Assembly (NCBI GenBank): GCA_038030265.1
Contig: CM075942.1
Coordinates: forward strand, 12,606,029-12,670,028
From: Corythucha ciliata
Taxonomy: Eukaryota; Arthropoda; Insecta; Hemiptera; Tingidae
DNA: 64,000 nt
Reading direction: 5' to 3'
The notes below the pieces were generated by a model. That model did no database searches. It saw nothing but the letters and a program-made list of their open reading frames with translations, and was not told where the DNA came from. The position numbers and the translations under genes are program-made. This document shows positions 35,501 to 48,470 of this stretch, piece after piece. How positions within the stretch are numbered: position 1 is the first letter of the stretch; each line of letters begins with the position of its first letter.

Positions 35501-38500
35501 TTTTGTAGTTATGGCAACACGGTACTTATTTTTAAACTCCACCCGTCTCATACACTTGGGAAGTTAAGTGATGGCTATTCTTTATATCAGCAGCGATGAG
35601 CAATCCAGTTCTTTTATAATGTCATTGGAAGTACCTGACGTGAGGCCCAGGGAATGCTCGTCATCTTCAGCATTTGGTTTCCCAACTGAAATTGGTCCGT
35701 TTTTGACGAACCTCAACGAAGGAAGACAGACAATGTAGGCTCCTACGGCTACAGCTTTGTGCAAGCTTTTATCCACTAACCCTCGTAGTTTTAAGCGCAT
35801 CTACTAACCGCAATTTTAAGCGCATTTAAAAAACCGTAGGTGCCCAATCAGGAAGTAGCAAAATCAAGATTTTGAGCTGGAAGCAACGGCATTTTTGGTT
35901 TCTAAAAAGGGCTGTCAGAATAAAATTAATGGGAGCCTCTTATATGAAGGCTTCTTGTTTTGAAAAAGGGACTAATGTTCGGCAATAAATTAACAAACGA
36001 AGGTCTCGCGTGTTGCGAGTTGCGTCCCTTTGATATGACTGTTTTTAGTTGGGAAGGAGGAAGTTTAGGGAACCGTTTGAGTGTTGATGGAAGGGTGGGG
36101 GCGGGGGTAAAACTTGGACGGGTTAGCTTTCTAGCATTTTCCACCTTGATTTATAGCATTATCAACTTTTTTTTTCTTCTTATTTCTTCTTCTCCTGTCG
36201 GCAGCTACATAGGGCAGAAGGGCACTTTATCAATTCCTGCCCTTAAATGTATATCCCTTTCCTACGCTTCCCCCACCCCCTCTATTACCGCTATACTCAC
36301 GTAGAGCTAACAACCGACTGGGCAGGGGTGGAGGTGTGGGGCTTTCTAGGTTTGCTCACTCGCGCCAAACACGACGACGACCGCCACCATGGATCAATGT
36401 CTCGTTTTCCCTTTCAACTCGATGCTTTATTTCGTCCAAATATAGGTGCTGACTGTAAAAAAATAGTGCACCCTCCACCCCTCTCTCCATAAGCCTTGGG
36501 GTAAACCTTTTAAACAAGGCAGAAAACCGCGAAGATGGTTCTCTGTGGTGAGTTATTCAACCGACTTCGCGGGGATCCCTCTAAACCAAAAAAAAAACAG
36601 AATATGTATTGAGAAAGTGGGCCATGACTAGCCCACTGACCCCTAATTATCCGGAGGGCGGCATGGCTACAGCTTGAGAAGTGTTTTAGTTGCAGGAGGG
36701 GAAGGGGACGGTTTCGCTTCCGTTGAATAATTACATAAAATGTGGCCTTCACCGTAATATCCTTGTCGGATTTGACGCGATTTATTTTGTCTATAAAATG
36801 CATCGACGCGACTTTATTTATAGTTCGCATATTTTCGGTGATTCCACAACTTTTCCGAACGATTTATTGAACGCGGGGCTCTTCTCCGTCTCCCGTATCA
36901 TATTTTAACCCCGTTGGTTGTAAACTCGATTTTACACGCTGTTTTAATACAGGAGCTCCCCCTCCAATTTTTTTTCCCTGTCCACTTTTTCCGGCGAAGA
37001 AATTGAAACGTTTTCAAGAACCCCCTCCCCGCATCATCTGTCAATTTCTTCATTCAATGCAATTTCCAGTGACCCTGAACTATTTGTTTTCAATGATTAG
37101 GGGACGAAGGGTATCTTTTTTTCTTCTTCTTTTTTTTAAGCCTCTCATAGGAGGGTTGTGAAGAGCACAGGTCAACAGCCCTGCCATTACCCACTCATCC
37201 CCTTCCCCTACGACTAAACCCATCATGGCTCCCTTCATCAGCTGTTCCAAGGGCTGTTCCTCCCATCCCCTTTGTAACCGACTGCCGACCATTCCTTCCC
37301 TGTTACTAGGAGCAGTGCCAGAATTCCAGAAGGTTGTTGAGAAATTAAGATGGGAATGAAGCTTTAACCTTTGTCGCGTTCGTTTTCTTCAATGAAACTT
37401 AACGCCGTAGTTCTTTCCCACATACAAGGCTGCTGTAGTGAAGAGGAAGGGGGTCGAATTAAAAAAAAAAAAAACTGACTAAAATTAGCCGTCCCATTTC
37501 TTCACATGTGAAAAATTCTGGAAATTTATCATCCCAAAAATTTGCACCTAGTTTGAATCTTTGCCAACAATGTTTTTAATTGTGGTCGAGGTTGACGTAT
37601 AAATCACAAGCCACGAGGCTTCTTTTTTATTGTTTTTCACCAAGCAAAAAGTATAATTATTCGCGAGTGAAGTTCCGCAAATAGAGCTTACATTTTGAGC
37701 TAAAATTGTTGTTGTTTTTTTTTTTTTTTTACTAAGAAAGTAAGGAAGTAGGTAGCTTTTTAAGCTCGGCCTATAAGAAATTTAGTTGGGTGCGTAGAGG
37801 TTGGTAGAAGGAGGGGCTAATTGCTTTGAACCTCTTGTTCATTGCTCCCGTCTCCTTTCATCTTTTAATCACGTCTGTGCACCCCCTTCCCACAACACTG
37901 CACCCTAGAGTTCGGAAGGCCTGCGTTTCTCTCTCTCTCTCTCACACACACTCACAAAAATCACTTTCTATACGATGTCTTGTCCCCTCCACTGCCGCCG
38001 ATTCTGTTTTGCTCGTTTAATTTGCAATTTGATGAACGTGAATAATATTTTAAACATTAAGAAATTCTTTGAAGCGGAAGAAACACCATCCCCCTACCCT
38101 CACCCACTCATTGGCTACAAGAAGCACAGGACCAACACAGGTGCCCTCGCATCAGACTCTCTTGCTCGCTTCACGGCCTTGACATTGCCCCAGTCGACTC
38201 CTTCCCTTTTTATTTCATTTTTTATTTAGGTCACAATTTTTTACGTATGTGAAACGACTCGATTCAGCTCAAATGACAGCCCGTTAGATTTGTCGACAAA
38301 GTGTCAGGGCGGCTGGTGCGTGTGCGGTGCTGTAAGCTCGCTGTATGGATGTTATACCTACATTCAACTGATTGCCTTCAACCGGCCCAGATATGCTAGT
38401 TCTGTCGTGTGTTGGGCTTGACTAGTGCCCAGTATCCATGAAATGACCGAAAAAATCAGTTAATCGCAGTGTGGTGACCATTGTGTGTGAGTTCTTGAAA

Positions 38501-39140
38501 TCCATCTGAGCTTTATTGCGAATTAAATGAACGATAATCACCTTCTATATACTGCTTGTTCCTCTTGGGCAGTCGTTCCCCTGTTGAGTCGATAGAATGC
38601 CGCGCCGCAATTTTTCCCCCAACTGCCGAGGATGGAAAACCTGTAAACAAAACCGCATTTATTAGTGACCAAATTTCACCTGAAATAAGCGAAAATTGGA
38701 GTGCTAGTGATTGACGTGCAAAACTTGTGAGTTACCGACCACAGACATGGTCAAAACGACATCCAGTCACCGTCCACTCTGAACTATAGCTTTGGGAGTT
38801 TCGTGGCGTTCATTGGGTTCCCTTATGTATTAGGGGAATGAAGTAAAAACTACCCGCAAAAATAAAGCAACTAACAGCTGAGTCTTGGCGACGTCAAGAC
38901 CCTATTTCAAAGCCGTTTCTAGCCATCTCGAGGCCTTTGGGCGAGAATAACGCCCCACCCCCACACACACTCATTCACCAAGAGTGTAGCCAGGAGAACG
39001 CAAGGGTGGGCAGCTACTCATACTTCTTCAAGTCGTCTCTATTCAAAATCAGCTACAATCGGAAACCGTCAATTTGTCCAACAAACCTGATAATTAGCAT
39101 TAAAGATGAAAATTTTCGCTTTAAAAAATCTTGAAATTTG
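32581..39140. other. Plain intron sequence with simple repeats
   Basis: No arrays of the ~30-bp families. A CAT-rich microsatellite lies at about 35276-35300, T runs at 33250-33265 and 37714-37730, and CT/CA dinucleotides near 37928-37955. Several frames of 60-115 codons exist (for example 33409-33729 and 35960-36304), but none shows a domain, conserved composition or exon signals. Confidence 0.5.
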
Positions 39141-39570
39141 TTCCATAAAACCAGATTTTTCACGGTAAAAATGCTAATTTGTCAAAAAGTCGCTTCACGA
39201 ATCAAATTGAGAAAAAATCTCATTCGCGACTGAAATTTTGAAAAATCGCTCATTCGCGGGTAAAGTTAAGAAAACGCTAATTCGTGCTTTCTGGACGCAA
39301 CTTCGTGGTTAAAGTAGGAAAAAAATTGCTGATTTGTAGGCTAAAAGTGGGGAAAAATCGCTAGTTAAAAATCTGAAATTGTGAAAACGCTGATGTGCTG
39401 TTTGCGGGTCGAGCCCGCGGTAAAAAAAAAACAAACAAACAAAAACAAAAAAAAAAACGGTAAAAGTGAAAAAATCGACGATTTATTGGTAGCTAAAATT
39501 GGTTAAATCACTAATTCGTGGATAACATTGAGCAAATGCGCTAATTCACAGCTAAAGTTGAGAGAAAATG
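39140..39570 (+). repeat. Degenerate ~30-bp repeat array, family 1, forward (short)
   Basis: About a dozen units carry GAAAATCGCTCATTCGCGG-like cores, interrupted by an A-rich stretch at 39421-39457. Confidence 0.75.
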
Positions 39571-40559
39571 TTTCAATATGGCGTGCAATTTGCATAAAAT
39601 TGCGTGCATACACTGCAATTGCAGTTTGCCGTAGAATTACCATATTTCGGAGCTCGTGTTCCGAACAAGTCGCTTACACACAGACCCTTTTTTTTTCTTT
39701 TTACTTTGCTCCATTAATGAGGTCCTTGACACCCCGAATATAATTATAACATCACCACAAAAACTAGTCGTTATCACTTTTCGCCACAGTCTCGGATGAA
39801 GCGTGCGGTGCGCCGACTCCGTAGGTCCACGCAACAGCATGCATGGGCCAACCGGAGGCGAGCCCGCAGCCGCCCTTTCGTAACGCCCACCTTCCCATCC
39901 TCAAATAAATGATTTCTTCAAGGCTATTTAAATCCATTTAAATACGTGAGTATTTTGGTCCACTCACATAAAACAGGAATCATCCAAGACCACTGAGCAG
40001 GGCTGGATTTAGAGGATAAGAGGCCCTTAGGCACTTGATTGAGAAGGGGCCCCTTTTTTTTAACCAACCACGGAGCCGATCCACTGCAGGTGGACTGCAG
40101 TCTTCAGACGCCCTGACCAGTTCCTCAGCCAGTGAAATGCTTTTTTTCGATCGTTCAAACCGCGTATCACCTCATTGACTGACCGTTCGATAAAAAAAGA
40201 GTCCTATAAACCGACAATTTTGCTTCTGGAACAATTTGGACCCTTCAATAAAAACGTAATTTCTTCACCTTCAGCTTAAATTATCGGACTGAAACTTACG
40301 ACTAAGCTCCATACGTCAAATATTTGGCCGTCAGCAGAGTAGTTTAGCCACAAACAACTTTTTATATCCCCAACTGCAGGCCATTTTCACCACGGAGCGT
40401 CAACTCAATCGGAAAACTCACGCAATTGTAGGGTGGGTGAGCTAAACAGTGAGTTATTGCGATTTAACCGTTAATTGGGGATTTGGGGCACCGAACTAAA
40501 ATTTCTGATCAAAGTTTCCAAATTTTTTCCGACTTCTCCCGGCTAAATCACCAATTTTT

Positions 40560-41335
40560 CTTATATTGGAGCTCCAGAGTCTCAATTTCAATTTTTTCAC
40601 TCGATTTATCAGTTTTTAGGCCACTTGGGAACTTTTCAATAAAAAATTGACAGTACAGGAAGGGAATCGAAGGAGGGAATCGAGTATAGGGAGGGAATCG
40701 ATAGTTTTTAGGTCGAAATTGACGGTTTCCAGGTGGAAATTGACAGTTTTGAACAGCGACAAAATTTATAATTTTGAAGGACAAAATGGACAGTTTCGAG
40801 GACGAAATGTACTGTTTATGGGACCAAATTGTTGCAGTTTCCAGGATAGTTTTGAATGAGAAATTGACATTTATAGGACAAAATTGACAGTTTCTCAAAC
40901 GAAATAGACAGTTTTGAACGACAAAATTTTCAGTTTCGAATGAATAAATTGTTGTTTTTGGTGAAATTGACAGTTTTAATTCGAAATTGACAGTTTATGG
41001 GACAAATTAGACAGTTTTTGGGACACATGTCCCTTGATGCTCTCCAAGACGAAATTGACAGTTTCAAACGACCAAATTTACAGTCTTGAATGACGGTATT
41101 GACAGTTTCAAGGACGAAATTGGACATTGTCTTGGTACTCGACGGTTTCCGGTGAACGGGCTTGGTCTGAGCCCGAATAGTCCGACACTACTCCCTCAGT
41201 CTGGAATATTTTGTAGAACGAAATTGACAATTTCCGAGTTGAAAGTGTCAGTTCCTGGGGCCAAATTGAAAGTTTAGTAGGACGAAATTGACAGTTTAGA
41301 GGACGAAATTGACAATTTTCGAGGGAGAGGCTTGG
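40560..41335 (+). repeat. Degenerate repeat array, family 4
   Basis: Recurring GACGAAATTGACAGTTTTC units, spaced roughly 22-35 bases, with intervening variants such as TTTCGAGGACGAAA. The shared CGAAAT and CAGTTT blocks link it to family 2. Confidence 0.8.
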
Positions 41336-41529
41336 ATAATCCACAGTTCTGTACCCGAATTATAGTGAATGATTTAGGCCCGATTTCACCAACTTCTTAA
41401 ACCACGATCAACAACTAATCACGATTACAATGTAAACAAATATATCAGAATTCATATGGTTCGTTATTGGCAACTAATCACGATCAACTTTAAACGAGAT
41501 CAATTTTGTTGGTTAAAATGTGCCTAAGT

Positions 41530-42070
41530 TTACAATTTTTTAGAGCGTGAATAGTCATTTTGGTGACTGTCAGGGCACGAATCATCAGTTCTGCCATTTT
41601 CATGGCACGAATGGGTCAGTTTTGGACTCTTTTGGAGCGCGATTGGTCCGTTTTTGCTATTTCAAGGTCACAATGTTCGTCAGTTTTTAAGCCTTTTCAA
41701 AGGCGCAAATCCTGTGAGTTCAGTCATTTTCGGGGGGTTTAGGGCTTGAATGTGATACTATGATCATTTTAGGGCTCAGTTCTGGTCGCATTTTAGCTAA
41801 TCTTTAAGGGGCGCGAATGACCAGTTCGATATTTGTTAGAGCGAAACACTTTGAAGATTGAAATTTTTAGGACGTATAGGTTATTTTAGGGCACGCATTT
41901 TTCAGTTTGGCAATTTTGAAGTGTGTTGAATGGTCTATTTGGTCATTTTTAGAGCGCGAATGCGCGGTTTTGCCATTATTAGGGTAGACATAGTTAGTTC
42001 AAACACTTGCATGGCGCGAATTTTTCAGTTTAGCAATTTTCAAGGCACATAAAGTCATTTTCCACACACA
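41530..42070 (+). repeat. Degenerate ~30-bp repeat array, family 2
   Basis: Units contain GCGAAT, TCAGTTT and GCCATTTT-like blocks, similar to 17030-17600 but more diverged. Confidence 0.75.
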
Positions 42071-42080
42071 GATAAAGTCA

Positions 42081-42110
42081 TTAGCCACACCTAGAAACGT
42101 GTGTGGCTAA
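42081..42110. repeat. Perfect 10-bp stem hairpin
   Basis: TTAGCCACAC (42081-42090) and GTGTGGCTAA (42101-42110) are exact reverse complements around a 10-base loop, at the edge of a repeat array. It may be a chance feature. Confidence 0.6.
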
Positions 42111-42369
42111 CGCTGAACCGCTGAATATACTTGTAGGTTAATTTTTTTTTATTTAGGAAGGGACCAAGGGCCCCCCGAACAACTGCCGCTGAATAGCTGC
42201 CTAGTTTGCTAGACATAAATCCGACTGCCACTGAGCAAAGTTTCAGAGGTTTTCAGGGACAATTTCACTGACCACCGTGCCCTACTTCAACTGTGGAAAG
42301 CCCGTCATAAAAAATCAGACACCTCTCAGGGGTTGGTGATGCAAAAAGGGGTCGGGTTAGCTGACGAAA

Positions 42370-42690
42370 AAACCCAATTTGTGGGGTTATTTTGCTCATT
42401 GAAAAACCAATTTCACGGTTTTGGCTATTCAAAAATTATATTTTCCTCCTCGGGGTGGTGGGTGGGTTGGATCACTCATTTCATGAGGGGGGCGGGGGTT
42501 GGTGTCATTTAAAACCAATTTTGCGAGCTGGGCTCTTCAACAATTCAATTTCTTTGGGTTTATATGACCGTTGTCAACACCAATCTTGTAGGTTTGGCTG
42601 TTTAAAAAACCAACCTCGTGGAGTTGGCTGACTTAAAAACCCAGTTTCTCGGGTTTTGTACGGTCTGGTTTCTTCAAATGACAATTTTTG
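42370..42690 (+). repeat. Short degenerate ~30-bp array, family 3-like
   Basis: Units contain AAAAACCAATTTC, GGTTTTGGCT and CTTCAAC-type blocks about every 30 bases, interrupted by a G-rich segment at 42450-42500. Confidence 0.55.
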
Positions 42691-42839
42691 TGGGGCTATA
42701 GCGGCACGGATGCTTCCTCTGTACACTCAAATTGTAAGTGCGTGTTCGTCAGGATCTGTTGTCGGTGGTGGGATTCAACCGAAGAGCCGCTTCCTGCTGG
42801 GTCTCCCAATAGGGCGGAACCGTTTTCAAGGGTAGGTAA

Positions 42840-43250
42840 GGTAGGCGGCAGTACTAATAAGGCGCAACCACAGCAAGGGCCTAACCACAGTCAAAGTCCA
42901 TCACAGCTACAGCTTTAACTCTATAAGAAGCTACGACCACAGTTGAAACCTCCTACCACAGTAAAGTCCCAACCACATCAGCAAAGCTCCAAATCTCGAA
43001 AAAGGTCCACCCACAGCCAAGGTCCAACCACAAGAATGATCCAACGAGAGCCAAAGGTCCAACCACAACAAATATTCAATTACAGAAACCAGCAAGGGTC
43101 TAACTGCGCAGCAAAGGGCCAACCAGAGCCCTGCTCTCACTCAATCACCGTAAAAGTCCAACCACAGCAAAACTCTAACCACAGTTTGAACCTCCAACCT
43201 CATGTACAGCCCAATGACAACAAAGTTCCAAGCCACCAGTAAAGCTCCAA
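42840..43250 (+). repeat. CCAACCACAGCAAAG-type degenerate repeat
   Basis: There are about 16 irregular units built on CAACCACAG followed by an AAGGTC or AAGTC block, spaced about 20-30 bases. The open frames here (42688-42918 and 42943-43242) follow the repeat and read as low-complexity Gln/Pro/Ser peptides, so I do not treat them as genes. Confidence 0.75.
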
Positions 43251-43474
43251 ACACAAAGAACACCAAAGCACTGCCCCCCCCCCCCTCAAAGTACTGCAAC
43301 ACAACTAGAAGCCGCGATTTGAAACTTTAATCCTCATACCTAATGTTTAGCTACTTGGGAATAGAGAATCATTCATGTGGAGCGGCTAATTAACGCAACT
43401 GATGGGAAGGGGACACATATTTAATTCTGGCAGTATAGCCTACGTCTAAATTAATTTTTTTCTTTTTTTTTCAG

Positions 43475-43550
43475 GTAAATAATAAGTTTTAACGCCTCGA
43501 ATAGATGCTTGCTAACGTCTATCATGATGCCAAACAAACTTTCGGTGCTG
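43475..43550 (+). other. Candidate 76-nt cassette exon inside the Ubx intron
   Basis: A T-rich tract of about 20 bases ending TTTTTCAG at 43474 and a consensus donor CTG|GTGAGT at 43551 bound 76 bases. If joined to Ubx exon 1 (phase 1), the reading frame becomes GGT AAA TAA and stops two codons after the junction, which would give a protein ending just after YPWM. Drosophila Ubx has short in-frame microexons at this place, so a stop-containing cassette would be different. A chance pair of splice signals in a 36-kb intron is quite possible. Confidence 0.25.
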
Positions 43551-46370
43551 GTGAGTAGCCTGGGTCATTGTCTTTAAGGATGTTTTGTTGTGGTTTGTGC
43601 GGTTAATGAAGGTGGCTAAAGGGTAGGGGGGGGGGTTTGGCTCGCTCTCGTTTAACTCGCTATAGAAAAAACCTTTTCGACTTTATACGGAATCAACAAT
43701 ACAGAACAGCGTCAGTTTTAAACTTCCAATATAATATTGTAACACCCCCCTCCCCCCGCGGCCCACGTTATAACGCGCAGGATGTGAAAATTCGCCACTC
43801 GATGAACACCTGCCTCGATTTATATGTATACCGCGAGGTGAAGACCACACATACAGACACACGAACAAAAAAAAGAATTAGGGGCCTTAGTCGCTTATAT
43901 AAAACGATACAAGAAGAGGTCTTCACAGACGAAATAGACATTTTAATTTTTTTTTCACCTTAATAACGCAGTTCGCCCATAGTTTAAAGTTAATTGTAGA
44001 GACTCGTGGGGACTAAGACAAGAAGGAGAGGAAATCTTGGTTCCGGCATTAATTAGGGTCCAATAATACGTGATTATTGCAGACAGCCTATAGAAAATTC
44101 AATTATCGCGTCAGTTTATTCTCTTCAATATAGTCCTCGATAGTTTCTTTTTTTTTTTTTACTTTCCTTAAAGGTCAGCTCGTCGTGAGGGCTAATCCTC
44201 CTAAAAAATTTTTAACAGATTTACATGATGACCCCGGCATCTCATAAAAGCCAGAAAGAAAAACTCGTTTAGCCTACTTAGCCCCTTCCACCACCTCCAC
44301 CGTCAGAGAAATACCTGAAGACATTCTCGACACCTTTCAGAACCCCCTCACAGTACCACCGTGGACACAATTTTTGTTCTATTAATTAAGACATACTCAC
44401 CATTCGTGAAAAAAAAAAAAAACGTGTAGAAACAACCACTTAAACCAACGGCAAAGCTAAAACTAACAAGTATGTGAACTCGGCCGGTATATATCTTTTT
44501 TTTTTTTTTTTTGAAAGGGCGGGAAACCCCTCCCTTTAATGATGATAGAGGGGGAGGTAGTACCAGGTGCGATGCGATGGTTCAAAAGAACCTCCGAGGG
44601 CAACCTCCCCCCCCCCCCGACCATGAGTCTCATCATCGATGTTCATGGTGCATCTTTGTTGAAAAAGAAACACAATAATATATGGTGGAGCAGAGGGAAA
44701 GGAAAAAAAGGTATAAAGAGGGTTGAAACCCTTGCAGGCACCATATTTTTCCCCCTTTCTGTGTGTGTTTTACCTTGAGTGGGGAGTTTCGGACTTACCC
44801 CTCTTTTTAAGGGAAGTTTGTTTTTTTTGTTTTTAATTTTTGCCGGTTTAAGTTTCCCCATGGGGTTGGGTTGAGTCGTATTATTGGTGACCTACACGCG
44901 ATTCGTCGCGAGCCGAAACGCTTCGCATATGACTACTAATACCGCGTATAAATCTTCCACGCCCCGTAGACGATGACAAGCTTCCTCCCACAGCCAGGAA
45001 CAGACGATATAAACGAAGAAAAAAAAAGGGGGGGGACAGCGTCCTGATTCTTCCCTGTCCCAAGGAGGTATATACCGAGGAATTCCTTGGACCTGCCTAC
45101 CCCACCTCTAAAAATAAAAAAAATAAAAAAAGCCCAAACAGCTTCATTTTCAACGTGTATAAATCATTTTGAGATCTAGGAAAAAACACAAAAAAAGAGA
45201 TCCCTCCTGGGCTAAAATTGTAAAAACCGATGAATCCAGGGATTTCTTCTCCCTTCAAATTACGTAAATTTACTGGGGTGACTCTCGAAAACACGCTAAA
45301 TATTTTAATGGAGACCTCTAGGAATTATATTGTCGCTTATAAAAGTAGGTTAATCAGGGCCAATTTATATAGATTATTGCTTCTGTAGGGGGCCAACGAT
45401 ACAGAAACTGTGGACAGACCTTTAAATTCTAAGTGGGTCCATCATTCACACTGGCTGATATCAGAGTTATGTTTTACGGTGATCTCTTGTGGCTTCTTAA
45501 TTGACAGTATCTGCGGTTTTATTCGTATAACATAAATTGACTGCCAGTTTGTGGGTTTCTAGATCAAAAAACAGAAGAAAGTGGTTCGGTGGGGCTCCTC
45601 CAACCGTTCAGTTTTCCCAGAGATCGCGAAAATCCCGGCGTGTATGCATTGAACAGTTTAAAACGCTGGAAACAGCCATTATAGTCCCTTTTAGGTGTCC
45701 CACCTATGTAGTTTACCTTTATGAAGGATGAAAGTTAAAGTCGAGTGGAAAGACGTACTAGTGGGGAGGGGAAGAGGGTGATAAATATACAGTTTAAAAC
45801 TCGTTTTTTGTGAGATTAATATCACATTTTGACAGGGTCAGGGCTGGAAGGGGTCTGCCCGTCTTACCGCATCTTCCTCGCAGAGTCGCGGGACTATGGT
45901 AATTGAGGAAGAACGTTACAATGTTTCTTTCCGTTCATCATGGAAAAATCAGTTTCTGACAGCATCCCCGCGGCTGTTCTTCTCCACCCCCACCCCCCCA
46001 TAACTGTTCCAGCCACCCCAGAAAGTTCACCACTGCGATCTACTCGGCAATTTTATACATTCTCCACAGTTAGCAGACCCCAGCCCCCAACCCATCCGCC
46101 TGCTTGGTCTTTGGTTGAAGGGTTGGCCTTCAATTCTAAAATTGTCCAATCCTTTACCTTGAAGGTGGCGACATTTTCTTATCAGAACAAACGTTTTAGA
46201 TCGTTTTTTTTTTATTATCAATGCAAGGAACGTGCCTTTTCTATTTCCTACTCAGAAAAAACAAGCGTTTTTTTTTCTATTTAAAGGTTATTACTCAACA
46301 ACTTTGTTTTCTCGTTGTATACAAATTGAAAATAAATGTTTCTCGAGCTCTAAAAAAAAAGGACCCTCTC
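43551..46370. other. Plain intron sequence
   Basis: AT-rich sequence with homopolymer runs (T at about 44497-44512 and C at about 44607-44618). No array, no recognisable coding exon and no RNA gene seen. Confidence 0.55.
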
Positions 46371-48470
46371 GTAATAAAATAACATTAGCATCTGATTGGG
46401 ACCGGTAATTCACCGTTAAAGTCAATAAAAATAAAGCCGGGCGTTCAAAAAAACGTGAAGACGCTGGTAAATTGCTTTATTTCAATCTTGAAAGAAGCGA
46501 CCAAAGTGAAATAAAATGCAAGGACGTTTTTTGTTTTTTTTTACGGTGTTAAAAACGGCGCGCCCGAGGCGCGATTTAGTTAATGAAGCCGTGAAAGGTT
46601 GTCGAGGGGGCTGCTATAAGAAGACTGTGCGCGTTTTGTGTGAAAGAGTCCTGTTATTTACATACAATTAAACGCCAGTTTTTTTTAGTATACGTATATT
46701 CAAGCTCAGATTTTTACCTGTCGTTCTGTTGCTGTAAAGTGAATGGTAAAAAAAAGGATTTGTTCGTAATATTGTTTTTTTTAAAAGGAAACATAGTCGG
46801 GAAGAGTCGAAATGGAAGGGCTAACCCATATTTACGTATTGTTTAATATTACAATCAGTTTTCATTTTTACGGAACGGCGGCATTTCCTTTTCAACTATA
46901 GCCGCGCTTACAAGGATGTCTTCACGAACTAGTTAGGATGGCACTTCATTAATTATGTTGCAGTCTAAATGACATGAACCGACAAAAAATAGTCAGATAC
47001 ACTGCACAGTTTGTCAAATTTTTTGAAAAATTATGACTTTCCAGCGTCGCACATCGCGCACACGCAGTCATGTTCACTTGCCCAAAAGTTTGGGAATATA
47101 ACAACCACGGTGAGGATGATGTGTGTCAATGACAGGAGGCGGGGAAGTCAGGCGGAAATCGTAGATCACTCGGGGGTGGCAGAATTTTCACTGTATACAT
47201 AAATCTGTGAGACTCTTATTTCGGTTGGGGGGCGGGGGGTGTGTGGATTGAGTAGCGGCGAGGCTGGTTTATCTAATTTTGGGAATTCTTCATTTGCCAA
47301 GCCGATTTCAAGTAAATTGTCGTGTCCGTGTGTGTGTGTTATTTGTGGGTGGGGGAGGGGGGTCAGTAGCTAAACAATAGCCTCTAAGGTGAAACCAAAG
47401 TGAAGCAGATTCCCTCCCCTAAACACCCTTTGATGAGGAATAAACTGTCTGTCTACTGGTTTTGGGCGCTGATAGTCGCGTTTTTCTGTATAAAAAGGGG
47501 CATGGCCGCACGAATGGTCAGTTTGCCTATTTTCGGTTAATAGGGGGCGCATGACCGGATTTGTAATTTTTACGGCACGAATCGTCATTTTAAACGCGGC
47601 TTTGAGGCGTAAATTGTCAATTTGGCAATTTTCGCACGGTGCAAATTGTCAGCATGGCCAATTACGGAGTGTGAATGATCAGTTTGTCTATTTTCAGCAA
47701 ATGAATCGCCAGCTTAGGGTGCGAACGATAATAATTTTGCCCTTAACCATAAGTTTTACCATTTTTAGACGCAAACAATCCGTTTAGCCATTTTCAGGGT
47801 GCGAATTGCCCGAAAAGTCCAAGGTTGCGAATGATCAGTTTTCGATTTCGGGGTCATGAATTGCTAGGTTTAATTTTCAGAGCGCGAATTATCAGTCTGG
47901 ACATTTTCAAAGCACACTCATCAGTTTTGCAATCTTTAGTTCACAAATTTTCCGAACGTGAATCGCTCGTCTATTTTCATGACACACATTGTCACTTTAG
48001 CTATTTTCAAGGCTTACACCGTCAGTTCAACCATTTTTAGGGTGTGGAATTTGTCTGTGAAGTCATTTCTAAAGCACAAATAGTCGGTTAGCCATTTTGA
48101 GAGAGTGAATTGCCAGTTTGGCCATTTATAGGCCAATCATTTTGTCTGTTTGGACATTTTCATAATTGGTTTAAGGTGCGAATATAGTTCGTTCAGTCAT
48201 TTCGAAGGTCTGAAATGTTACAGTTACAATTTTAGGACGCAAACAATCATTTTAGGCATTTTGAATTGTCCAGTTGGACTATGTTTTGAATAATGAGTGA
48301 CCGTTTTTGCCATTTTCAGGACAGAAATCGTCCATTTAAGCATTTTCATGAAGTTCATCATCAGTGGCTTTGCCATTTTTAGAGCACAAATTGTTGGAAC
48401 TGTCATTTTCTGGGCCTTCGCTATATCTTCTGAGGACAAATCGTCAGATTAGTCGAGTATAGGATGCGAA
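46371..48470 (+). repeat. 2.1-kb segmental duplication, copy 1
   Basis: It matches 51902-54064 in direct orientation, nearly base for base, across a non-repetitive head (46371 to about 47500) and a family-2 array tail (47500-48470). Compared with copy 2 it lacks about 50 bases after 46853 and about 15 bases near 48418. It ends abruptly at GGATGCGAA where the 358-bp tandem repeats begin, whereas copy 2 continues. Confidence 0.92.

Noticed and set aside
42943..43242. Gln/Pro/Ser-rich 99-codon frame
   Set aside because: It simply translates the CCAACCACAG tandem repeat.
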